Below, piece by piece: positions 15,804-23,106 of a stretch of DNA of 64,000 bases. Under the pieces are notes generated by a model. That model was given only the letters and a program-made list of their open reading frames with translations. It was not told the origin of the DNA and searched no databases. The position numbers and the translations under genes are program-made. Source of the DNA: Solirubrobacteraceae bacterium (GTDB lineage Bacteria; Actinomycetota; Thermoleophilia; Solirubrobacterales; Solirubrobacteraceae); assembly GCA_024711025.1 (NCBI GenBank), contig JANJTP010000051.1, positions 34,571 to 98,570 on the forward strand, in the 5' to 3' direction. Position 1 is the stretch's first letter, and each line of letters opens with the position of its first letter.

Positions 15804-17573
15804 ATGCTCGAACCGCTGACGCTGCCGTTCTTCCAGCGCGCCCTCTGGGAGATCCTGCTGCTGGCGATCGTCTCGGGACTGCTCGGCACGTGGATCGTCC
15901 TGCGTGGCCTCGCCTTCTTCGCGCACGCCGTCGGGACGGCCACCTTCCCGGGCCTGGTGCTCGCGGACGGCCTCGGCTTCGCGCCGTTCCTCGGAGCGCT
16001 CGGGGCGGCTCTCGCGGTGGCCTGGCTCGTCGCAATGCTCGCCGAGCGACGAGCGACGAGCGCCGACAGCGTGACCGCGCTGGCGCTCGCGGCGGCGCTC
16101 GCCGTCGGGATCATCCTGGCCAGCGACGTGTTCGCCGCGCAGGCGAGCGTCGAGCGGCTGCTGTTCGGCAGCCTGCTCGCGATCGGCTGGTCCGACGTCG
16201 CGCTCGCGGCGGTGGTCGCGCTCGTCGCGCTCGTCGCCGCGCTGCTCGGCGGGCCTCGCTGGCTCGCCGCCGGCTTCGACGAGGTCGGCGACGCCGCGCG
16301 TCCGCGCCGCGGCGCAGGCCTCGCCCTTGTGCTGCTGACGGCGCTCGCCGCCGTCGCCGCGCTGTCGGCCGTCGGCGCCCTGCTCGCGACCGCGATCGTC
16401 GTCGTGCCGGCCGCGACCACGCGGCTCGTGACGAACCGCGTCGCGAGCTGGCAGATCGCGACGGTCCTGCTCGCGGCGGCGCAGGGCGCGATCGGCATGT
16501 GGGTCGCCTTCCAGGTGAACGTCCCGCCCGGCGCCGCGATCGCCGTGCTGGCAGGCGCCGTCTTCCTGCTCGTCGCCGTCGTGCGCCGGATCGCGGCGAG
16601 CCGCTCGCGGGCATCCATGGCCTTGGCGGCGCTCGGCGGCGTGGCGGCCCTGGCGTTCGGCGGCTGCGCAGGCGGAAACGGGTCCACAGCCCGCAGTGGC
16701 CAGCTCGAGGTCGTCGCCACGACGACCATCGCCGGTGACCTCGCCGGGGAGGTCGGTGGCCGAGAGGTCGCCGTGACGACGCTGCTGCGCCCCGGCTCGG
16801 ACCCGCACGAGTACGAGCCGCGAGCGGGGGACGTGCGCAAGCTGGCGGGAGCCGACGTCGTCGTCGCGAGCGGCCTCGGGCTGGACGCCTGGGTCGACGA
16901 GCTGATCGGAGCGTCGGGCAGCGAGGCACGGGTCGTGCGGCTGGGTGACCACGTTCCGACGCGGCTCGAGGCCGCCGGCGGTCGTGGGGGGGAGGTGCAT
17001 CACGGCGAGGGCGACGTCGACCCGCACTGGTGGGGCGACCCGCACAACGTGCTCGCGGCGGTCGGCGAGATCGAGCGCGCCTACGCGGCCGCCGATCCGC
17101 ACGCCGCGGGGTCCGTGGCGAAGAACGCCGCCGCCTATCGACGGCGGCTGCGTGTCCTCGACCGCCGGATCGCCTCGTGCATCGCGCGCGTTCCGTGGGC
17201 TCAGCGGCGGATCGTCACCGATCACGACGCTTTCGCCTATTTCGCCACGCGCTACGGGATCGAGCTCGTCGGAGCGGTGATCCCCTCGACCACGACCCGT
17301 GCCGAGACCTCGGCCGGAGACCTGGCCGAGCTCGAGCGGACCATCAGGCGCGAGAAGGTCCGCGCGATCTTCCCGGAGGTGGGCGTGAGCCCGCGGCTCG
17401 CGGAGCAGCTCGCCCGGCAGACCGGTGCCTCGACGGCGTACACGCTCTACTCCGACGCCCTCGGCGGGCCGGGCTCGGGTGCCGACACCTACATCGGAGC
17501 CCAGCGGGCGAATGCCGCCGCACTGGTCGCGGGGATGAGCGGCGGGGCGAAGCGATGCGAGACGGGGGCATGA
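15804..17573 (+). CDS. Zinc/manganese ABC transporter: permease fused to substrate-binding protein
   Basis: A 589-residue fusion. Residues 1-~262 are an ABC-3 (ZnuB/MntB) permease with about eight hydrophobic helices (LLAIVSGLLGTWIVLRGLAF, AHAVGTATFPG). Residues ~272-589 are a ZnuA-like cluster A-I binding protein: GSDPHEYEPRAGDVRKLAGAD, a His-rich stretch EVHHGEGDVDPHWWGDPHN, TDHDAFAYFATRYGIELVG and the C-terminal SDALGGPGSGADTYIG. The join carries a lipoprotein-like signal (MALAALGGVAALAFGGC, Met 272, Cys 288), so it may be cut by signal peptidase II or also made from the internal ATG at 16617. No stop separates the halves. It heads the operon with an ATPase and a second permease. Confidence 0.88.
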   Translation: MLEPLTLPFFQRALWEILLLAIVSGLLGTWIVLRGLAFFAHAVGTATFPGLVLADGLGFAPFLGALGAALAVAWLVAMLAERRATSADSVTALALAAALAVGIILASDVFAAQASVERLLFGSLLAIGWSDVALAAVVALVALVAALLGGPRWLAAGFDEVGDAARPRRGAGLALVLLTALAAVAALSAVGALLATAIVVVPAATTRLVTNRVASWQIATVLLAAAQGAIGMWVAFQVNVPPGAAIAVLAGAVFLLVAVVRRIAASRSRASMALAALGGVAALAFGGCAGGNGSTARSGQLEVVATTTIAGDLAGEVGGREVAVTTLLRPGSDPHEYEPRAGDVRKLAGADVVVASGLGLDAWVDELIGASGSEARVVRLGDHVPTRLEAAGGRGGEVHHGEGDVDPHWWGDPHNVLAAVGEIERAYAAADPHAAGSVAKNAAAYRRRLRVLDRRIASCIARVPWAQRRIVTDHDAFAYFATRYGIELVGAVIPSTTTRAETSAGDLAELERTIRREKVRAIFPEVGVSPRLAEQLARQTGASTAYTLYSDALGGPGSGADTYIGAQRANAAALVAGMSGGAKRCETGA

Positions 17574-18349
17574 GCGAGCCGCATGACGCGGACGCCTCGC
17601 GGCGGCCGCTGCTCGTCGTCGCCGACAGCCTCGCCGCGACCTACCCGGGCTCGGACGCGCCGGCGCTCGCCAGCGTGACCTTCGAGCTGCGGGGCGGGCA
17701 GCGGCTCGCCGTTCTCGGACCCAACGGCGGCGGCAAGTCGACCCTGCTGCGGGTGCTGTCCGGACAGCTCCAACCGTCGTTCGGCAAGCTCGAGCTGCCC
17801 GCCGGCCGTGTCGCGCTCGTGCCGCAGACCGAGCGCTCGAGGCTCGACTTCCCGGTCAGCGCGCTGGACGTGGCGACCCTCGGCGCCGTCGCGCGGCTGC
17901 CGTGGTACCGGCGTCCGTCACGCGCCGATCGTGCGCTCGCGCTCGACGCGCTGGGGCGCGTCGGGCTCGCCGACCGTGCGCACCGGACCTACGGCGACCT
18001 CTCCGGCGGGCAGCGACAGCGCGTGCTCGTCGCCCGCGCCCTCGTCCAGGACGCGCCCCTCCTGCTGCTCGACGAGCCGTTCTCCGGTCTGGACGCGCCG
18101 AGCAGGAGGCGGCTCGAGCTGCTGCTGGAGGAGCTGGCCGGAGCGGGGCGCGGCCTGCTGCTGGCGACGCACGACCTGGACCAGGCACGGGCCTGCGAGC
18201 TGGTCCTGTGCCTGAACCGCGTGCAGCTCGCCTTCGGGGAGCCGGAGCGGGCGCTCACGCCGCAGGTCGTCGAGCGCACCTACGGCGCGTGGCTCCATGG
18301 CACCGGCGACCCCGAGGAGCAGCCGGCCTCACCGGGTCGGACACCTTGA
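17555..18349 (+). CDS. Zinc/manganese ABC transporter ATP-binding protein (ZnuC-like)
   Basis: A 264-residue ABC ATPase. Walker A is LGPNGGGKSTLLRVLSGQL (around residues 52-70), the signature is YGDLSGGQRQRVLVARALVQ, Walker B is LLLLDEPFSGLD and the switch His is in ATHDLDQA. The Q-loop is LVPQTERS. It energises the metal transporter with the permeases on both sides. Start could be ATG 17555 (used here, purine-rich sequence upstream) or ATG 17570, which overlaps the upstream stop as ATGA. It ends overlapping a TTG start of the next permease. Confidence 0.9.
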   Translation: MRDGGMSEPHDADASRRPLLVVADSLAATYPGSDAPALASVTFELRGGQRLAVLGPNGGGKSTLLRVLSGQLQPSFGKLELPAGRVALVPQTERSRLDFPVSALDVATLGAVARLPWYRRPSRADRALALDALGRVGLADRAHRTYGDLSGGQRQRVLVARALVQDAPLLLLDEPFSGLDAPSRRRLELLLEELAGAGRGLLLATHDLDQARACELVLCLNRVQLAFGEPERALTPQVVERTYGAWLHGTGDPEEQPASPGRTP

Positions 18350-19185
18350 TCGACTGGCTCGTCGAGCCGCTGCGCAGCACGGTCGTCGCGCGGGCGCTCG
18401 CCGAGCTCCTGCTGCTCGGCGTCGTCTCCGGATCGCTCGGGAGCTGGATCGTCCTGTGGCGCCTCTCGTACAGTGCTGAGTCGCTTGCGCACGGGATGCT
18501 GCCCGGCCTCGTGATCGCCGCGCTCGCGGGGGTCCCGCTGGTCATCGGCGGAGCGGCGGGGCTGCTCGTCGCGACGCTCGCGATCGCCGCCGTCGGCCGC
18601 GTCCCGCGGCTCGGCAGCGACGTCGCCGTCTCGGTGGTCATCACGACGCTGCTCGGTCTCGGCGTGCTGCTCGGACTGGCGCCCGAGACGCCGGCCGGAC
18701 TCGACGGGATCCTGTTCGGCGACGTGCTGGGCGTCAGCGACGGCGACCTCGCGCTGACCGCGGCGATCGTCGCGGTCGTCCTCATCTCGCTGGCCTTGCT
18801 GCGCCCGAGCCTCGTCGTCGTCGGGCTCGACCGGCTGAATGCCGCCGCGCTGGGCCGCCGGCCGGGCGCGGTCGACGTCGCGCTCGGCCTGCTGCTGGCG
18901 CTCGCGACGCTCGTCGCGGTCGAGGACCTCGGCAACCTGCTCGTCGTCGCGATGCTCGTCGGCCCGGCCGCCGCGGCGCGGCTGGTGACGCGGCGCCTGA
19001 CGTCGATGATGCTCGCGGCGACGGCGATCGCCGTCGGCGCCTCGCTCGTCGGCATCTACGCCTCCTACCACGCGCGGCTCGCCGCGGGGGCGAGCGTCAC
19101 CTGTGCGCTCGCGCTCGCCTACGTCGCCGCGCTCGCCGCACGTCGGCTGACCGCGGCACGGCGCTCGGCGTCGGCGCGCGCTTGA
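18346..19185 (+). CDS. Zinc/manganese ABC transporter permease (ZnuB-like), second copy
   Basis: A 279-residue ABC-3 family permease, ~8 hydrophobic helices, with LGVVSGSLGSWIVLWRLSYSAE and AHGMLPGLVIAALAG near the N-terminus, which pairs with the equivalent segment of the fused permease. The TTG at 18346 overlaps the ATPase stop (TTGA) and is the only reasonable start. With two different permeases the transporter is likely a heterodimer, as in manganese/zinc systems with two ABC-3 subunits. Confidence 0.88.
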   Translation: MIDWLVEPLRSTVVARALAELLLLGVVSGSLGSWIVLWRLSYSAESLAHGMLPGLVIAALAGVPLVIGGAAGLLVATLAIAAVGRVPRLGSDVAVSVVITTLLGLGVLLGLAPETPAGLDGILFGDVLGVSDGDLALTAAIVAVVLISLALLRPSLVVVGLDRLNAAALGRRPGAVDVALGLLLALATLVAVEDLGNLLVVAMLVGPAAAARLVTRRLTSMMLAATAIAVGASLVGIYASYHARLAAGASVTCALALAYVAALAARRLTAARRSASARA

Positions 19186-19213
19186 GCCTGCGTGCGAGCA
19201 CGGGCTGTCGAGC

Positions 19214-19504
19214 TCATCGCGTGCAGCACGTCGTCTGCAGTCCGCCGGCCGAGCTCGCCGCCCACGCAGTGACACGATCGGGGGTCAGCGTCAGCAGCTC
19301 GAACAGCTCGCCGGGACTGAGCTCGCGCACGCGCTCACCAGACGCGTGTCTGAGCGTGATCTCGACTCCGCGGAAGGCTGCGGCCCGCTGGAACGTGATC
19401 TGAAGCCCGAGCTGCTCGAGCAGGGTGGCGCAGCGAGCTGCGGCCTCCATGCTGGCGATCAGCTCGTGGGTCGGGCGATCGAGCTGCTGTGAAGTCGTAA
19501 TCAT
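19214..19504 (-). CDS. Small hypothetical protein
   Basis: A 96-residue protein on the minus strand, not recognised. Its start is supported by AGGAG 9 nt before the ATG at 19504. It is probably soluble and helical at the N-terminus (HELIASMEAAARCATLLEQLG), followed by a short beta-like segment (ITFQRAAAFRGVEITLRHA) and ELSPGELFELLTLT. It ends in two cysteines (CCTR). It lies alone, convergent with the zinc operon and downstream of the EAL protein. No function can be assigned. Confidence 0.6.
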   Translation of the reverse strand: MITTSQQLDRPTHELIASMEAAARCATLLEQLGLQITFQRAAAFRGVEITLRHASGERVRELSPGELFELLTLTPDRVTAWAASSAGGLQTTCCTR

Positions 19505-19697
19505 GCTGTCGTGCTCCTCTTGGCGTCATAGGCCCTCCGTAGGTCGGGGCGCTGACCGGTCCGGGCTCTATCGGAACGGTGAATACGCCGGGCAAGCGAG
19601 TGGTAGCTTCGTCCGACCCGGTGGCCGCTGAACGAGCTTCCGGGCGACCCTTGGGAGCTTTGTCGCGGCGGCGCAGCCGAGCGCTGTGTGTCCTCGC

Positions 19698-21932
19698 TCA
19701 GCCGTCGAGCCGTTCGAGGAACGTCTCGGAGCACGCGGCCATCAGGCGGCGGAAGTCGCGAATCTCATCCTTCGAGGCGCGCGTGCGAATCAGCTCCGCG
19801 ACGGATGCGTGCGCGAACTGGTCGAGGAAGCGCATGCACTCGGCCATCGTTGCCCCGGCCAGAACGCCTGTCAGGAGGTAATCGGCCGTTGCTCGGGCCG
19901 CGTCGCGGCTCGCGCCCGCGGCAAGCGCGGCGCAGACGGCATCGAGCCAATGCCTGGATCGCATGCGTGCCCGCGCCGTCGCGAACCAGCCTGGCCGCCA
20001 GGCCTCGTAGGTCGCCCTCGCGCCGTGCTCGACGAGGCTCGTCCCGCGCTCGGAAAGGACCTCCACCACCTCGGCCAGCGGCACCGCCGGCATCTCGACC
20101 GGGCGGAGGCGAACGATGCCGCGCTGCTGGCGGGCAAACCGCTGCAGGTCGATCCGGCGGAAGCGTCGGTGGCCGCCGGGCGTCCGCGAGCTCGGCAGCC
20201 GGCCCTCGTCGGCCAGGCGGCGGACTGTGCTGCTCGACACGTCGAGTGCCACTGCGGCCGCGCTGAGCGTCACCCACTCGTCGTCGGCTGCGTTGCGCTC
20301 TGTCGGAGCCGGGTTGCGTGCCGGCTGAACACGTGCCAGTCCAACCTGCTGAAGCTCGCGAAGCGCCGGCGCCGACGGGATCGGCGCGGGCCGCGCGATG
20401 CAGAAGCCCTGGACCGCGTCGACTCCGGCGCTGCGCACCGCCTCGAGCTGCGCCTCGGTCTCGATGCCTTCCGCGACCACCGTCAGACCGAGCGCTTGAC
20501 CTATGCCGACGACGGCGTCGACGATCGGAACCGGATCGTTCACCCGATGCACGCCGCGGACGAAGCCGCGGTCGATCTTGACGCTGTCGATCGGTAGGTC
20601 CGCGAGATGCGCGAGTGACGAGTACCCGGTGCCGAAGTCGTCCAGCACGACCTTCACGCCGAGTAGCTTGAGGGCATCGAGCGTCGCGATCGTCTCTCCG
20701 CAAGTGTCCATCACGCTCGACTCGGTGATCTCGAACGTGATCGATGACGGTGCCACATCGGTTGCGAGCAGGGCAGCGGCGACGCGACTGACGAACGCCC
20801 TCGACATGAGCTGTCGCTGTGAGACGTTGATGGACACGCGCGGAAGCGCCAGCTCGGGATCCTGGATCGTCCAGCGAGCCACGCGACGGCAGACGTCGGC
20901 GATGACCCAGTCTCCGAGCTCGATGATCAGGTCACTTTCTTCCGCTATCGGGACGAACCGGCTCGGTGGCAGCATTCCGCGACTCGGATGGCGCCAGCGG
21001 ACCAGCGCCTCGAACTCCGGGACGCCGGGTTGTCGCAGCGACATGATCGGCTGGAAGTGAAGGATGAGCTCCTCGCGCACAAGGGCGAGCCGTAGCTCCT
21101 CCTCGATCCGCAGGCGCTCTGCGACGCGCTCGCGTGCCGCGACGGTGAAGACCTCGGTGCGGTTGCCGCCAAGCGCCTTTGCGTGACGCAGCGCGCCCTC
21201 GGCGTCACGCAGCACGTCGGCCGCGCGGGTGTGACCATGATGCACCGTCGCGATCCCGACGCTGCCGGTGAGCAGAACCTGTTGCTCACCGATGATCAGC
21301 GGCAAGCGTATGACACGTAGCGCGTCTTCGGCGATCCTGAGTGCCTCGAGCTCGCTCGCAACACCTTCGCGGAGCACCACGAACTGCGTGCCCGCGAAGC
21401 GCGCGAGCACCGTGTCGGACGACGAGAGGAGCTCACATAATCTCCTGGCCACCTCTTGCAGTGCCTCGTCGCCACCATCGTGGCCGACCGTCATGTTGAT
21501 GTCGTCGATGCCGGCGACGTCGATCGAGAGCACGGCGAGCACGGTGCCGGGCCCGCGGTCACGCGCGATCGTGCGCTCGAGGTATCTGACGAATGACGAC
21601 CGACTCGGCAGTCCTGTGAGCGTGTCGATGCCCGCTGAGATCGACATCGGAGCTGGGACACCGTGATGCGAGGCGTTGCCCTCGACAAGCGTCGGTACCG
21701 GTGCCCGGTGCGGTGTCACCGTCGGGATGCCTAGTGACAGCTCTCTCACGGTGGGCTGCGGGCTCACGCGATCGAACGCTGATGACACTGATGCGCCTCG
21801 GGCGGGCTCGACGCATCCGAGACGGGCCTGCATGTGGCACCGGGCGACCACGGGGAGCCCGAGTCGCGTGCGGGGCGGACGGTCAGGCCGCCGCGCATAT
21901 GTAAGTGATACTCCGCCCGCATCGATGCGCAA
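19698..21932 (-). CDS. Degenerate GGDEF - EAL - BldC-like HTH one-component protein
   Basis: A 744-residue protein with an unusual order. Residues ~100-265 are a GGDEF domain that has lost its motif (AGTQF in place of GGDEF), so it is probably not a cyclase. Residues ~280-535 are an EAL domain with intact signatures: FEALVRWRHP, INVSQRQL, EITESSVM, DDFGTGYSSLAHL, DSVKIDRGFV and AEGIET, consistent with c-di-GMP binding or hydrolysis. Residues ~552-603 are a MerR/BldC-type HTH (STVRRLADEGRL, RTPGGHRRFRRIDL). Residues 604-744 are an unrecognised helical domain. No transmembrane helix. The start is uncertain (ATG 21932, or internal ATG 21647). It probably links c-di-GMP to transcription. Confidence 0.85.
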   Translation of the reverse strand: MRIDAGGVSLTYARRPDRPPRTRLGLPVVARCHMQARLGCVEPARGASVSSAFDRVSPQPTVRELSLGIPTVTPHRAPVPTLVEGNASHHGVPAPMSISAGIDTLTGLPSRSSFVRYLERTIARDRGPGTVLAVLSIDVAGIDDINMTVGHDGGDEALQEVARRLCELLSSSDTVLARFAGTQFVVLREGVASELEALRIAEDALRVIRLPLIIGEQQVLLTGSVGIATVHHGHTRAADVLRDAEGALRHAKALGGNRTEVFTVAARERVAERLRIEEELRLALVREELILHFQPIMSLRQPGVPEFEALVRWRHPSRGMLPPSRFVPIAEESDLIIELGDWVIADVCRRVARWTIQDPELALPRVSINVSQRQLMSRAFVSRVAAALLATDVAPSSITFEITESSVMDTCGETIATLDALKLLGVKVVLDDFGTGYSSLAHLADLPIDSVKIDRGFVRGVHRVNDPVPIVDAVVGIGQALGLTVVAEGIETEAQLEAVRSAGVDAVQGFCIARPAPIPSAPALRELQQVGLARVQPARNPAPTERNAADDEWVTLSAAAVALDVSSSTVRRLADEGRLPSSRTPGGHRRFRRIDLQRFARQQRGIVRLRPVEMPAVPLAEVVEVLSERGTSLVEHGARATYEAWRPGWFATARARMRSRHWLDAVCAALAAGASRDAARATADYLLTGVLAGATMAECMRFLDQFAHASVAELIRTRASKDEIRDFRRLMAACSETFLERLDG

Positions 21933-21984
21933 TCTACTCGCGAGTCGCGTACTTGTAGGGACTTCGTGGGCATTGGCGACGGCT

Positions 21985-22015
21985 TGAGAGGTTTATTGCC
22001 ACCTATGAGAGGTTT
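21985..22015 (-). promoter_or_regulatory. Direct-repeat site upstream of the EAL-HTH gene
   Basis: Two identical 10-bp units, AAACCTCTCA on the gene strand, start 21 bp apart (21985-21994 and 22006-22015), two helical turns. They lie in an AT-rich stretch 53-83 bp before ATG 21932. MerR/BldC-type HTH domains often bind direct repeats, so this could be where the protein regulates itself. Binding is inferred. Confidence 0.4.
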
Positions 22016-22179
22016 TTGCTTCTCTCCGATCGTGGCTGCGGGATTCCACGTGGGGGGCCGTAATCGGTACGGATGCGAGACACCGGGACAATCCACGCAT
22101 CGCAAGACGATGCGAAGAGCGCGCGACGACGGTGACCCCTCGCCACGAGCCCTTAGAGGCCGTCGATCGGGCGGGCGGC

Positions 22180-22638
22180 CTAGGAGAGCGATCCGCGGCA
22201 GGCCGCGCAGGCGCCGCGCAAGACGATGTCGTGGCCGTGGACGTCGAAGTCCGCGCGGCGGGAGAGCGCATCGATCGCCCGCTCGAGCCCCGCGTCGTCG
22301 AACGGCACGACGGCGCCGCAGCGCTCGCACACGAGGTGATGGTGGTGGTGATCGGGTCGCGCCGGCTCGTAGCGTGCCTGGGACTGGCCGAGCTCGACCC
22401 GCGTCACGAGGCCGAGCTCGTCGAGCTCGTCCAGCACGCGGTAGACGCTCGCCCTCCCGACGGCACGGCCGCGCCCCCGCAGCGCCGCCTCGATCTCGTA
22501 GGCGGTGAGTGCGCACGGCTGCTCGTCGAGCAGGTCGAGGACGGCGGCACGCGCGCCGCCCAGCCGGTATCCGGCTGCGGCCAGCCGCTCCGCTGCGCGG
22601 CTCGCCCAGGAGCCGCCGGCATCCACCGGGTGGGCCAT
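22180..22638 (-). CDS. Fur-family metal-responsive regulator (Zur-like)
   Basis: A 152-residue Fur-family repressor. The winged helix spans ~residues 15-85 (YRLGGARAAVLDLLDEQ, ASVYRVLDELDELGLV), followed by the dimer/metal domain. It has a run of five histidines (97-101) directly before the first structural Cys pair (CERC, 104/107) and a second pair (CAAC, 144/147), plus FDVHGHDIVLRG. This matches zinc-sensing Zur/Fur proteins. It is the second gene of a two-gene minus-strand operon with the histidine-rich protein, 30 bp downstream of it. A likely target is the inverted repeat before the zinc transporter at 15763. Confidence 0.88.
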   Translation of the reverse strand: MAHPVDAGGSWASRAAERLAAAGYRLGGARAAVLDLLDEQPCALTAYEIEAALRGRGRAVGRASVYRVLDELDELGLVTRVELGQSQARYEPARPDHHHHHLVCERCGAVVPFDDAGLERAIDALSRRADFDVHGHDIVLRGACAACRGSLS

Positions 22639-22668
22639 CGCCCCCGACCGTAGCGCCCGGCGGGCGCG

Positions 22669-23022
22669 TCAGGCGAGGGAGAGCGGTCCGTGGTCGTCGC
22701 AGTGGTCGCCGTGCGCGTGGTGCAGGCGCCCGTCGACCAGGTAGTCGACGTGGCCGCCGTGGGGGACCTGCTCGTGCCCGCAGCCGGGTCCGTGGACATG
22801 CCCGGGCTCGTCGGCCACCCCATCCTGCGCGTCCCGGCAACCCTCGGGGTTCGTGGCATCGACGGCGATCACGTGATCGTCGACGTGATCGCCGTGCGCG
22901 TGGTGGAGATGGCCCGAGTGGAGGAAGTCGATGTGTCCCGCGTGGACGACGGCGGTGTGGCCGCAGCCCGGTCCGTGGAGGTGCTCGTGGCCGCCGCCGT
23001 GGATCTCGTGCTCGTTCTCCAT
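22669..23022 (-). CDS. Histidine-rich putative metal-binding protein with internal duplication
   Basis: A 117-residue protein made almost wholly of His, Gly, Asp and Cys motifs. It consists of two similar halves: HLHGPGCGH ... HLHHAHGDHVDDH and HVHGPGCGH ... RLHHAHGDHCDDH, with a linker around residues 52-70. No signal peptide, so it is probably a cytoplasmic metal store or metallochaperone (zinc, nickel or copper). ATG 23022 begins MENEHEIHGGG. It precedes the Fur-family regulator in the same operon, which supports a metal-homeostasis role. The family is not one I can name precisely. Confidence 0.75.
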   Translation of the reverse strand: MENEHEIHGGGHEHLHGPGCGHTAVVHAGHIDFLHSGHLHHAHGDHVDDHVIAVDATNPEGCRDAQDGVADEPGHVHGPGCGHEQVPHGGHVDYLVDGRLHHAHGDHCDDHGPLSLA

Positions 23023-23106
23023 GGGGTCACGGTACGCGGTTGCGATCGCGGACGGCACAGTCGGTCCGCACTCGTGAGCCTGCAAGCGTCCCTGCGCGCG
23101 GGAGGA

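Noticed and set aside
19698..20597. Plus-strand open frames antisense to the EAL-HTH gene
   Set aside because: Shadow frames of a gene with clear EAL and HTH motifs; composition is Arg/Ala-rich and no domain is seen.
19698..21932. Active diguanylate cyclase
   Set aside because: The GGDEF motif reads AGTQF, so catalysis by that domain is unlikely.
21985..22020. Possible c-di-GMP riboswitch before the EAL gene
   Set aside because: GCAAAAACC and repeated AAACCTCTCA look suggestive, but the conserved GEMM-I core and stems are not present; a protein-binding direct repeat is simpler.
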